A DNA stretch of 38,557 bases from the IMG/VR virus record IMGVR_UViG_3300004369_000048, positions 1-38,557 of that record. The stretch is one strand, 5' to 3'. Each line of letters begins with the position of its first letter. Position 1 is the stretch's first letter. The notes beneath the pieces were generated by a model. It made no database searches, was not told the origin of the DNA, and saw nothing but the letters and a program-made list of their open reading frames with translations. Position numbers and translations under genes: made by a program. The DNA is from a virus. Below, piece after piece: positions 7,985 through 16,326 of this stretch.

Positions 7985-10900
7985 TCACGTATTGGGGATG
8001 TTGACAGAGCGCCCTTGCGAGTTTGTCCTCTGTTGCGTGCGGGATCCAATTTCTTCTTGAGTTTTATTGATAAATGTTGCCATCCCTGATCGAGCCATCA
8101 TGTCAAGCAGTCGAGCAAAGGCTTCCATTCGCTCTTCTCCCCCGATCGACATCTGCCGGTCGATAACAACCATGATTGCGTCCATGATCTCGTCAAGTTC
8201 ACTCTGATTGACGAGGATCTCACCTGCATCGGTCCTCTTTGACCCGGTCTTCGACGCCCCTTGTCGTTTGATGATTTGCTCAAGTAACTTCAGGCCTTTA
8301 GCCGTAGCCCGGTCGCCGTTTTTCTCGGCTTCGCGGATTTCCTTGGGGATTGATTCTTCAATATTTTTGAAGAATGTGGCCTGGCCCTTAACCTCCGTTC
8401 GGCCAGCCTTTTCCGAGGAAAACCCCTGGTCGCGAGCGTTAAGGTAAGCAGATATATTTTTCTTATAGGGCTTGATGACCGAGGCAAATCCATTGCGCTC
8501 GACTTCATCTATGAACTCATCTCCCTGGCGCCCTAACTTTTCAGACGCTTCTGTGGTTCCTCGTTGAATGAAGGGGTCGTCACTAAATTGCTCTTGAAGA
8601 TCCTCGACACGACTCAGCAAACTCCTAGCGGTCCGCACACTCCGGGCTTCTGCTGGCGTCAACTCGTCAAGAGAATTGACCTCCTCCAGGTAGTTCTCCA
8701 GCGAGTCAACGAGCGAGTCCAACTGGGACATTGTCAGGTCATCGCTGTCAGTGAGGATTGAGAGAACGTCTTCCCACGCCTCGGCATGCAGTTCATCTGC
8801 CTCGCCGGAGTCGGCCATGGATCTAGCGTTGTCCCTTTGCTTATTGATGCTATTGTCAAGGCTCCTGAGGATTTTCTTCCTAGCAGCCTTAGCGTCCTTG
8901 GGCGTAATCTCTCGCTCCTCCGCTACCTCGGGAGTCTGGCTTTCGGTCGCACGTGCTTGAGCCCTCTCTGCTGCACGGTCACGGTCGGCATCGGACATCG
9001 ACTCAATATCTGAACCGATATTGCGACGGCGCTCGACCATTCTCTCGTCCAGGCGGCGGCGACGGCGAGCAGCCGGAGACTCCTCAGCCTCAAGTGATCG
9101 TTCTGCAGTCTCATTAACTAGACGCTTCCAGTCTGCTTCGCGAAGGCCAGAATTTTCAGGCTTAAGATTGGTGAACAGTTCTTCTTCCTGCTCCTCTGGG
9201 CTCATCAGTTCCCAGTCGGCAGGTTTTACCGCCGCCCAGGTTTTGCCCCTGAAACGCTTGTCATCGCCTTCGCCGACCGGGCGACCCCTCTTTCGGGGGG
9301 CGACTTCAGATGAGAACCCAGACCTCTTGCTCCCATACAGGGGCATTCCCTTCCCACGAGGGCTGTAATTGGCATAATAATCGTGCAGACGGATCCAATC
9401 CTTGGGTGAAAGTTCGCCGTCTTGCGCGTCGTATTTTTCGGCCAAGCGTCTAACGACGCCAAATCCACCTTGCCGTTTCGCCCAAAAGATGAATTCATCT
9501 TGCATCGACTGCGGGATATCGTCAGGAGCGCCGTTGTTGGGGCGCCGGCTGGAGAAACCATGGACCTTAAGTGGATTGGACCGTGCCTCCGCAACTTGGG
9601 GAGAAACATACTTGCCCTTAGGGTCTATAGCAGCCAATTCAAGCACGTCACGCATTTGTCGGGGGTAATCGATGCCCTCGTAGTCCAAGGCTTGCAATCC
9701 ATCAATGACTTGACCGTAGGTCTCTTTGTCCATGCGGACCGAGCCATTCCTGGCGTTGGTGGCCGCATCAACGTAAGAAGCAAGTCCCTCCTTGGCCCTG
9801 TTTCGTGTGACGCGTTGAGAGGCCAGGCCGATCGACTTCCGAATGTCGCCAATCTGATCATCGGTGAGAGTCACTTCAACCGGGCCCTTGGCGTCAACGC
9901 GCCCAGTCTTGCTTGGAGTTGGGCGCGCCGCTCCGGCAGCGTCTCTAAGCAAGGCTTCTGCATAATCCTCTTCTCGCGCTCGCATATTATTTGCGAGGTC
10001 AGAGATTCGCTTGGCTACAGCGAGCCTGTCGGCATCCGACATGGAATCCATCTTGCCGTCTAAAGCATCAATTGCTTCATTGAAGACATCGGTCTCATTC
10101 CGATCCAAGCCACCCAAATTAGTTACTCGGTCTCGGGTTCTTGTCAGGCGCTGAGATGGGGTCGGTTTGTTGCCAACTACGTCACCATTGGGCTTAATGG
10201 TGTAGCGAGAGTTCCTCTTGACTTTTGACAACTCACTACCAATACTTGGAGCATTTTCGATTGCAGATGCCTGCATTTCTGAAATCCCGCCAAAGATATA
10301 GAAGCCAGTTCCATCTTTGTAGCGGACGTACATTTCCTCTGCGCCGGCATCGTAATGAATGTAATTGACTGCGCTACTGGCTTTGGCTCCGGGTGTCGGA
10401 TAGATCTGGCGAGTTGTGCCAAGTCCATTTCCCGCTGGCCGAGCAGACGAGAAGCCTTCTCGTGATTCTTTTGACCCAAGATATTTGCTGTATCTCTTAG
10501 CGCGATCCCTGTCCTTGTCTCGGGCGGCTTTTTTATCGGCTACTTTGAAAAACTCTCCGGCAACACGAGGGTGGCCATGAGTTTCAAATTGCTGCTTATC
10601 GCCCTGAGCGATGTACAAATCGATCTGAGATTCGTTGACTTTGTCAAATAGTTCAACAAGGTCGTCGTACCAATTGCCTAGTTCGTAACGCTCGTATTCT
10701 GCTTCGTCATTTTTAGCGAATGGGTTTGTTTCGAACTCACGAATAAATTTCTCTCGTGTCATGCCTTCCATGAGGCCGGAAAGTTCTTCACGGTCAGAGT
10801 TGATTTCCGCTGCAATTTTATCGATTTCTTCAGTGGCCTCTTCGATATCGATTTTGGCATCGTCCAACCTTGTGTCGGCGTCTTGCCATCGGCCATTTTC

Positions 10901-13900
10901 GTCAGAATAGAAAGATAGAATTTCGTCGACGGCCGAATCGAGTTCTTCCCACTCGGCGTACAGGTCGTCGTAGGCCTCGTCAGTTTCTCCGCCCTGCAGC
11001 GGATTGAAGTCAGGGTTGTCCTCCCAGAACTTCTGCAACGCGTCAAGGCGCGATTCCAGTTCAGACATGTTTGAACTGGGTTCTTTGATATGCCACCTAC
11101 CCTTGGAAGATAGTCCCTCTGGGCGAGTTGCTGGTTTGTAACCTAGGAGCGTTTCGATTTCTTCGTCATTGAAGCCAAGTTCTCTAAGTCTGTTTTCACG
11201 ACGCTCTGCAAGTTCATTCCGGAACTTCTGGCTGTCAAAAACGGTGCGCCCGCGCTCGTCTCTTTGGATCATCCCATCGCCACGCTCCAAGCGAGATGAC
11301 AGGCCATCGCTCGTTGGGATGCCTTTTTTCGCTTTGTGGTTTTCGATGATCGAGCGAACAACATCCGAACGACTCATGTTGTTTTCGTCCATCAGTTCCG
11401 AAATAGAATTGCCGCGATCGAACTTTTCACGGATGGCAGAGGCCAGTTTGGGGTCTTCTTGTGATGCCCTAACAAACTTGCCGTCATCTGTACGTCGAAC
11501 ACGAAGTGCTCCATCGCCAGTTATTTCCCAGTATTCGGAGTCACGCGCGTCATATTTGCCGGACTGAAGACGCTTCATTCGGTCTGTCATTTCACGAAGA
11601 CGGTCTTCGTTGCGTTCTTCTCTGGTGGAGGGGGCTACGGATCGCTTGCGACCCTCGGTTCTACTCAGCAACGCGAAAGGTTTATTGCTCGAAATTGCAC
11701 GAGCGTTAGATCGTGCTTCGCCTCGTTCGGTGCGGTTCAGTAGGACGCTGAATGGCGTCTCCGGTCCGCCCGTTGATTGCTGGCGATTTTCGAGAATGAC
11801 TCGGATGGTCTCGTCCAGTTCACGAGCGCGTTTTCCTGGATCCCGATCAGTGGTAGGCCGCCCAAACCTACGCGCCTCAGATAATCCACCTGAGGGCGAC
11901 TTTGGCGTCTTCGGTTGTTGATTACCAAGGGCATTCGCTAGTGGCTTGACTCCTGGGGTTGCCGGGCGCTCAAAGGCTGTGCCCTCCTGGACCAGCCCGT
12001 CATTGTCCCCGTCTACTGCGTTAGGGTCAAAGCGGGCGGTCGCGAATCGCGCCGCCCTACGGCCTTTTCCCCCACCACCGCCAATCCGCCCTCCCATCGC
12101 TTTGTAGGAAAAGTTCCCCATAGCGTTTTGGATTGCTGCCCTGAATTCGGGCGTTGCTCCAGATTTCACGACAATCCCCTGTTCCGTGACCTCTGCGGTA
12201 GCACCGTAGTAGTCAAGAATTGGATCGATGTGGGACTTGGTACTGAAAGCCTCGTGGATTTCGCAAGGGATAAGAAGTGCGTCCTTCTCTTCAATCTCCC
12301 CAGCAGAAGAAATGACCTCCTGCAGAAGCGAAACGATGTTCTTCAGTTTGTTCATGTTTCGCGTGCTGATGACCCGACCAGCCTTGATGTCAATTTCCAT
12401 TGTTTCGAGAAAATCAGCAGTGGCTGGCTCAAGCAGCGATTTTTCGTCGTTATCAAACTTCTGAATGATTCGAAGAAGTCTCGGCATGGTCTCATCCTCA
12501 TCAGGACGAGCCATGCGACGAGGGATATCAATTTCTGGCTTTTGCTCGGGCTTGGTTGGAACAAACTCCATCATCACCCGTTCGGGCTTGCCAAACATGT
12601 AGGAGCCGGATTCATCTTCTCGGTGGTAGGACATGCGGAATGTCATCCGCTTCGGGCCCTTCATGGCGTGGAAAACAACCAGGTTCTCACTCGCTTCGAT
12701 GATTTCGATTGGGTACTGAGAGCGACGGCTCATCTCCATTAGCAGTGCATTGCGCTTTTCTGGGCTGAGAGGCGTAGCCAGTCCATCCTCGAAAATGTCG
12801 GAGTTTGACTCCTCCTCTTCCTGCTCTTCGCGCCGTCGAGCAGCGATCATCTGCTGCCAGCGCTGACGAATAGCATCAGGCATCTGCTGTCCCATGTAAT
12901 GGCATTTTTCGTCTTCGCTCATCAATTGGAATTCAGCATCATCTACGTCATCGAAGAAGTCAAAGTCTTCTGAATAATCGTAATCGTCCTTCTTCTTCGT
13001 GTTTTCGTATCGCTCCAGAAGGCGGCGACCCTTGGCAGCCAACTTTGCTGCGTCGGCCATATTCTTTGGAACTGGTTCGCCCCACGCAGCAGCCGAGAGA
13101 GCGAGTCGAGTGGGTTTGCCATTCGGCTTCTTCATAGGCCCTGAAGGGTTGGTGAAGAATCGAGTCAGGAAAGATCCCTTGCGTCGCATCTTTTGGGGGG
13201 TATCGGCAGCCCCCATGACGCCAGGCTTCAGGTTTGCCCCTTCGGTGCGAGCAAAATGGCGACGGCCAGCAGCAGTTAGGCCGCCCTTGGGGTCGCGAAG
13301 TCTGTCGCCCTTTTCATCGAAAGCGAGTCCATCGTGTTCGAAGAACCATGACTCATCTTCGTCTGATTGCAGAGAGTCCACCATGTTGTCAATATCTGCA
13401 AAGAAGATTGGGTCGTTCTTCACCGAAATTGTGCCCGTCAGTTGGTTTGCACCATGAAGGACAGGAGAGCATTCATAAAGTTCGACTTCACGAAGGATGT
13501 TCGCCTGTCGGCTGGGGTCAAACGTGGCTTGCAGGGTCTTGTACCCGATGCTCCACTCCTGGTCTTTCCCAAAAAACGCGACGCTAGCGAAGGCCTCGCG
13601 ACCCTTCTCTGTGCTGAGATTGAACTGCACCTTTGCGTAAAGACCGCCAATGCTGGCCTTCTTCATCTTTTCCGGGAGACGAGGATCATTGGGGCCCACC
13701 TCGTAGATTTCAAGAACCTTGCCAATGGGGTCATTCCAACTATGCCCCCATACCACGCGAGGTTTGCGGCGCTTCAGGCTTTCAGTAAAAGCGCCAGGCT
13801 GAATGATGTCCCCGACGGAATCCTTGTTCCCGATTCCGGCAACAAAACACTCAACGATTCCTTCGGCCTTGTCAATATTGATCTGGCCAGGGTTCTGCTT

Positions 13901-13933
13901 GATTTGCAGGTTAGATTCAAACTTGTTCGGCAT
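7985..13933 (-). CDS. Prohead protease with giant multidomain C-terminal extension
   Basis: Residues 1-170 are an HK97-type (S78) prohead protease, with H64 in WGHSW, S128 in EWSIGY and an ELYECSPVLHGA strand (E154). These enzymes mature the procapsid. The usual family length is near 200 aa, but this frame continues to 1,982 aa. ATG 13933 has GGAGGG just upstream and is preferred over a TTG 24 bases earlier. Recognisable later parts are a DUF6321-like domain (about 216-310, GGLTAAGRRHF to GRRLLERY), a Gly-rich segment with DxDxDG (641-646), a helix-turn-helix-like stretch (842-866), a KTSC domain (about 1186-1246) and an AT-hook-like RGRP (1549-1552). Coiled-coil-rich charged regions fill much of the rest. 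G(F/L)SS motifs begin at 877, 940, 1160, 1459, 1539 and 1837. Autoprocessing into several products is a strong possibility but is not shown. Confidence 0.85.
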   Translation of the reverse strand: MPNKFESNLQIKQNPGQINIDKAEGIVECFVAGIGNKDSVGDIIQPGAFTESLKRRKPRVVWGHSWNDPIGKVLEIYEVGPNDPRLPEKMKKASIGGLYAKVQFNLSTEKGREAFASVAFFGKDQEWSIGYKTLQATFDPSRQANILREVELYECSPVLHGANQLTGTISVKNDPIFFADIDNMVDSLQSDEDESWFFEHDGLAFDEKGDRLRDPKGGLTAAGRRHFARTEGANLKPGVMGAADTPQKMRRKGSFLTRFFTNPSGPMKKPNGKPTRLALSAAAWGEPVPKNMADAAKLAAKGRRLLERYENTKKKDDYDYSEDFDFFDDVDDAEFQLMSEDEKCHYMGQQMPDAIRQRWQQMIAARRREEQEEEESNSDIFEDGLATPLSPEKRNALLMEMSRRSQYPIEIIEASENLVVFHAMKGPKRMTFRMSYHREDESGSYMFGKPERVMMEFVPTKPEQKPEIDIPRRMARPDEDETMPRLLRIIQKFDNDEKSLLEPATADFLETMEIDIKAGRVISTRNMNKLKNIVSLLQEVISSAGEIEEKDALLIPCEIHEAFSTKSHIDPILDYYGATAEVTEQGIVVKSGATPEFRAAIQNAMGNFSYKAMGGRIGGGGGKGRRAARFATARFDPNAVDGDNDGLVQEGTAFERPATPGVKPLANALGNQQPKTPKSPSGGLSEARRFGRPTTDRDPGKRARELDETIRVILENRQQSTGGPETPFSVLLNRTERGEARSNARAISSNKPFALLSRTEGRKRSVAPSTREERNEDRLREMTDRMKRLQSGKYDARDSEYWEITGDGALRVRRTDDGKFVRASQEDPKLASAIREKFDRGNSISELMDENNMSRSDVVRSIIENHKAKKGIPTSDGLSSRLERGDGMIQRDERGRTVFDSQKFRNELAERRENRLRELGFNDEEIETLLGYKPATRPEGLSSKGRWHIKEPSSNMSELESRLDALQKFWEDNPDFNPLQGGETDEAYDDLYAEWEELDSAVDEILSFYSDENGRWQDADTRLDDAKIDIEEATEEIDKIAAEINSDREELSGLMEGMTREKFIREFETNPFAKNDEAEYERYELGNWYDDLVELFDKVNESQIDLYIAQGDKQQFETHGHPRVAGEFFKVADKKAARDKDRDRAKRYSKYLGSKESREGFSSARPAGNGLGTTRQIYPTPGAKASSAVNYIHYDAGAEEMYVRYKDGTGFYIFGGISEMQASAIENAPSIGSELSKVKRNSRYTIKPNGDVVGNKPTPSQRLTRTRDRVTNLGGLDRNETDVFNEAIDALDGKMDSMSDADRLAVAKRISDLANNMRAREEDYAEALLRDAAGAARPTPSKTGRVDAKGPVEVTLTDDQIGDIRKSIGLASQRVTRNRAKEGLASYVDAATNARNGSVRMDKETYGQVIDGLQALDYEGIDYPRQMRDVLELAAIDPKGKYVSPQVAEARSNPLKVHGFSSRRPNNGAPDDIPQSMQDEFIFWAKRQGGFGVVRRLAEKYDAQDGELSPKDWIRLHDYYANYSPRGKGMPLYGSKRSGFSSEVAPRKRGRPVGEGDDKRFRGKTWAAVKPADWELMSPEEQEEELFTNLKPENSGLREADWKRLVNETAERSLEAEESPAARRRRRLDERMVERRRNIGSDIESMSDADRDRAAERAQARATESQTPEVAEEREITPKDAKAARKKILRSLDNSINKQRDNARSMADSGEADELHAEAWEDVLSILTDSDDLTMSQLDSLVDSLENYLEEVNSLDELTPAEARSVRTARSLLSRVEDLQEQFSDDPFIQRGTTEASEKLGRQGDEFIDEVERNGFASVIKPYKKNISAYLNARDQGFSSEKAGRTEVKGQATFFKNIEESIPKEIREAEKNGDRATAKGLKLLEQIIKRQGASKTGSKRTDAGEILVNQSELDEIMDAIMVVIDRQMSIGGEERMEAFARLLDMMARSGMATFINKTQEEIGSRTQQRTNSQGRSVNIPNT

Positions 13934-13996
13934 CGGCCCTCCGATTGTCAATGTCAATGATAGGGCACTGGTTCGATACCTGCGCGCAACAATAGA

Positions 13997-14026
13997 GGTC
14001 TTTTACTGCAGTTTAAGTAAAAGGTC
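13997..14026. repeat. AT-rich hairpin in portal-protease gap
   Basis: The 98-bp gap 13934-14031 holds a perfect 8-bp inverted repeat, CTTTTACT (14000-14007) and AGTAAAAG (14016-14023), with an 8-base spacer. It extends weakly to 13997/14026. No T-run follows on either strand, so it is not a classic terminator. It could be an RNA processing or attenuation element between the portal and protease genes. The rest of the gap contains only the ribosome-binding site of the protease gene. Confidence 0.4.
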
Positions 14027-14031
14027 AGAGT

Positions 14032-16056
14032 TTACTGAAAGGTGGCGGCGGCAGCGGCTCGCCAAGCCCGACGCGCTTCATCCTGGGCAATTTGGAATCG
14101 ATTTTTCCCCATCAGTTGTGTGAAATGGCTGACGACAGCAGCGCGTAGAACGACATGTCGGTGCTCGGCGTCCTTGACCGATAGAGAATTAAGAATTTCT
14201 CTGGATATAACCTCTCGGGTGCGGAAGTTCACATCTTGAATTCGAGAAATCTGAGAATTTACGTGGGCAATCAAGTCCTCCGAAACAAATTCTGGGGTTT
14301 GGCCCGACTTAATTACGATTGAGTCTCTCAAGATTGCATTAAGCACTGGTCTAACGTCTTCTTCGACCTGCCGATCCCAGACATCCTGGGGCATGACGCT
14401 GTCTACATCAAGCAGTCCATCGGCAAGGGCTTTGCGGTTTTTGGCTCCGCTGATTTTTTCTAGAACAACTCTCTGCTGACGTTCAAAAATCCGTTCCAGA
14501 CTTCTCCCCAGGATTTCCGTCCATCGCTCTAGGTCTGGCGATGCCTCGGTTTCCTTTACTTCTGCCTCAGTTTCCTTTACTTCCATTCCCTGGTTCGGAT
14601 CCGCCAATTGGTTGGGGGGCAGTGGGGCTTGAGTATTCTGGACACCAGCATCCTGCGCCTCAGCGGCGAGAGCGCCTTGCATGGTGTTGGGGTCCAGGGG
14701 TTCCTGGCCTGGCGCCTGTCCTTCTGCCTCGGGAGCCCCCTGACCCGGGGGCATGCCGGGCATACCAGGAGCAGCACCAGGCGCACCTGGGATTTGAACG
14801 CTTGCGGGGTTGGGCATTTCCTTCTCAGTATTCCCGATAGGCGTCAGGTTGGGATTCTGGAGCATTGAGTCCGCCAGTTCGGACTTGACCTTCTTGCGAC
14901 CAGTAATCTCTCGGTATTCGTTGGCGGTAATTAGGCCTGTCTGGAACTCCTGGAGAACATAGCGGTGTCGTTCCTGTCGGTACATGACCAGGCTGGGAAC
15001 ATCCTCAATGTCGAAATCGACGTAGTAGCGTTCATCCAATTCGTCAAGGGCTCGGGCGAGAGGCTCCAGGTGGGGCATCATTGTTTCGCTCCAGAAAACC
15101 CTAATTTCCTCGCCGGCATTGCTGAATGTCCGTCCTGAGGCATTGCCGATAACTGATTCCGGCACACCAAATGATGCCAGGATTTCCTCCTTGGTGATCT
15201 GGCGCATTTGGATATAGGCAGCATCTCGGGGGTTTGACGAGGTGTCCACAAAATCAACGCCGTCATCAGCGGCAATTACACTGGTTTGGCCAACGCGACC
15301 CAGATTGCCCCTAAAGCGATTGCGCAACTCGTCCTTATCTTCATCGCTAATCTCGCCACGCACGACAAGGAGGCCCCCTGGCCGTCCATCGTTGAGTAGG
15401 AAGTTGCGGTTGTAGAGTTTCGCTAGATTCTCAATCTCAATGGCGACCCCGGCAGACTCCATTGGCGTCAGGGACAGGTAAGGATCGAGGGGGTGGGGCC
15501 GCCGAACCCACACAACATCTTCGGGCTTCATGATGATCTTGTCGCCGTTAGGCATCAAAACTTCATAACCAGCCACGAATCGCTTCGGGTCAGGGATGGG
15601 AGCAGTTGATTGCGGAGGAAGCAAGTTGAGCCCGATAATACGGCCATCCCTACCGCGCACCTTCTCGATAAAAACGCCACGCGTACTCATCAATAGTTGA
15701 GAAGAAAGCCTGTACCGGAAAATAAAGGAATTCTCCCCAATATTTGTTTTGGTATTGAGGATGTCTAGGATCGAGCCCTGCTGGAGCCGGCTGCTTCTGA
15801 CAATTTGCCCCATTGGATCATTGTCCTTGCGAAGGATAATGGGCAGCCGCGCTTGGTTGCCAGCAATAGCGTCAATGCACCTGGAAACCCAAGTGACCTT
15901 CTGCATGCCCTCGCGATAGGCTCGCTCAATATCCCAGGGGTCGCGATATGCTCGACCAGCAAAACTTGCATTATGGGCTACAGGAGCGCCGGGCCCAATC
16001 GCGGCCTTGGTAGACTCTCCTGGAAGAGATTTGTTTTCAGTCGAGTTCCATGCCAT
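14032..16056 (-). CDS. HK97-type portal protein with long C-terminal extension
   Basis: This is a 674-aa protein. Residues about 30-400 match the HK97-type portal family: WVSRCIDAIAGNQARLP near the start, a LNLLPPQST strand, EDVVWVRRPHP, SLTPMESA, a clip-like PGGLLVV segment and the FGVPESVIGN...TFSNAGEE stretch. The portal forms the dodecameric ring through which DNA is packaged and to which the tail attaches. Family members are usually 400-500 aa. Here a Pro/Gln/Gly-rich linker (about 410-490) leads to a helical domain with repeated KETEAEVKETEA. That extra domain may contact the internal head proteins encoded just downstream. The start lies 2 bp after the stop of the 63-aa membrane protein gene, so the two are probably co-translated. 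Confidence 0.93.
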   Translation of the reverse strand: MAWNSTENKSLPGESTKAAIGPGAPVAHNASFAGRAYRDPWDIERAYREGMQKVTWVSRCIDAIAGNQARLPIILRKDNDPMGQIVRSSRLQQGSILDILNTKTNIGENSFIFRYRLSSQLLMSTRGVFIEKVRGRDGRIIGLNLLPPQSTAPIPDPKRFVAGYEVLMPNGDKIIMKPEDVVWVRRPHPLDPYLSLTPMESAGVAIEIENLAKLYNRNFLLNDGRPGGLLVVRGEISDEDKDELRNRFRGNLGRVGQTSVIAADDGVDFVDTSSNPRDAAYIQMRQITKEEILASFGVPESVIGNASGRTFSNAGEEIRVFWSETMMPHLEPLARALDELDERYYVDFDIEDVPSLVMYRQERHRYVLQEFQTGLITANEYREITGRKKVKSELADSMLQNPNLTPIGNTEKEMPNPASVQIPGAPGAAPGMPGMPPGQGAPEAEGQAPGQEPLDPNTMQGALAAEAQDAGVQNTQAPLPPNQLADPNQGMEVKETEAEVKETEASPDLERWTEILGRSLERIFERQQRVVLEKISGAKNRKALADGLLDVDSVMPQDVWDRQVEEDVRPVLNAILRDSIVIKSGQTPEFVSEDLIAHVNSQISRIQDVNFRTREVISREILNSLSVKDAEHRHVVLRAAVVSHFTQLMGKNRFQIAQDEARRAWRAAAAATFQ

Positions 16057-16058
16057 AT

Positions 16059-16250
16059 TTACTCAAGACCTAAGAGAAATCCGAAAAGCCCACTGGTTAT
16101 GCCCAGAGTGACAAGCCCCAGTGCAGGCGAAAACAAACCTGCACCAACGCTCGTAAATATAATAAAGGATAACATGAGCCAGTTGGCCGCACTACGCCTG
16201 CTAAAAAGCCGCTTTAGCCCTCGGCCGAGTTTCGCAAAGAATTTCTTCAT
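16059..16250 (-). CDS. Small two-helix membrane protein
   Basis: This 63-aa protein has a strongly basic N-terminus (KK, K, R, K, R, RR within 19 residues). Two hydrophobic segments follow at about 23-41 and 43-61, separated by a short SP turn. It reads like a small inner-membrane hairpin protein with the basic end in the cytoplasm. AAGG lies 8 bases before the ATG, and the gene ends 2 bp before the portal start, which supports real translation. It is the first gene of the leftward operon. A holin-like or membrane-anchoring role is possible, but no lysin is next to it, so no function is assigned. Confidence 0.6.
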   Translation of the reverse strand: MKKFFAKLGRGLKRLFSRRSAANWLMLSFIIFTSVGAGLFSPALGLVTLGITSGLFGFLLGLE

Positions 16251-16326
16251 GTACGCTACCTTAGTACGTTATGGGACATTGGGCGATCAAATGGGGCTTA
16301 ATGGCATTATTTGAGAGGAGCCAACG
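16251..16326. promoter_or_regulatory. Divergent intergenic region between head and terminase operons
   Basis: These 76 bp separate the leftward head operon from the rightward terminase operon, so promoters for both must lie here or further inside the genes. Only ribosome-binding sites are clear: GAGAGGAG before the terminase and AAGG before the membrane protein gene. CATTAT near 16304 could be a weak rightward -10 box, but I see no good -35 partner. No strong palindrome is present. Confidence 0.4.

Noticed and set aside
9422-10063. 213-codon plus-strand frame, with a similar 204-codon one at 12128-12742
   Set aside because: Both lie opposite the protease fusion, whose minus-strand frame has recognisable domains. 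They have no family pattern.
13960-13990. GGTTCGATACC, which looks like a tRNA T-loop, in the portal-protease gap
   Set aside because: The T-stem does not pair cleanly and no anticodon arm or acceptor stem can be built around it. An attachment-site remnant is also unsupported.
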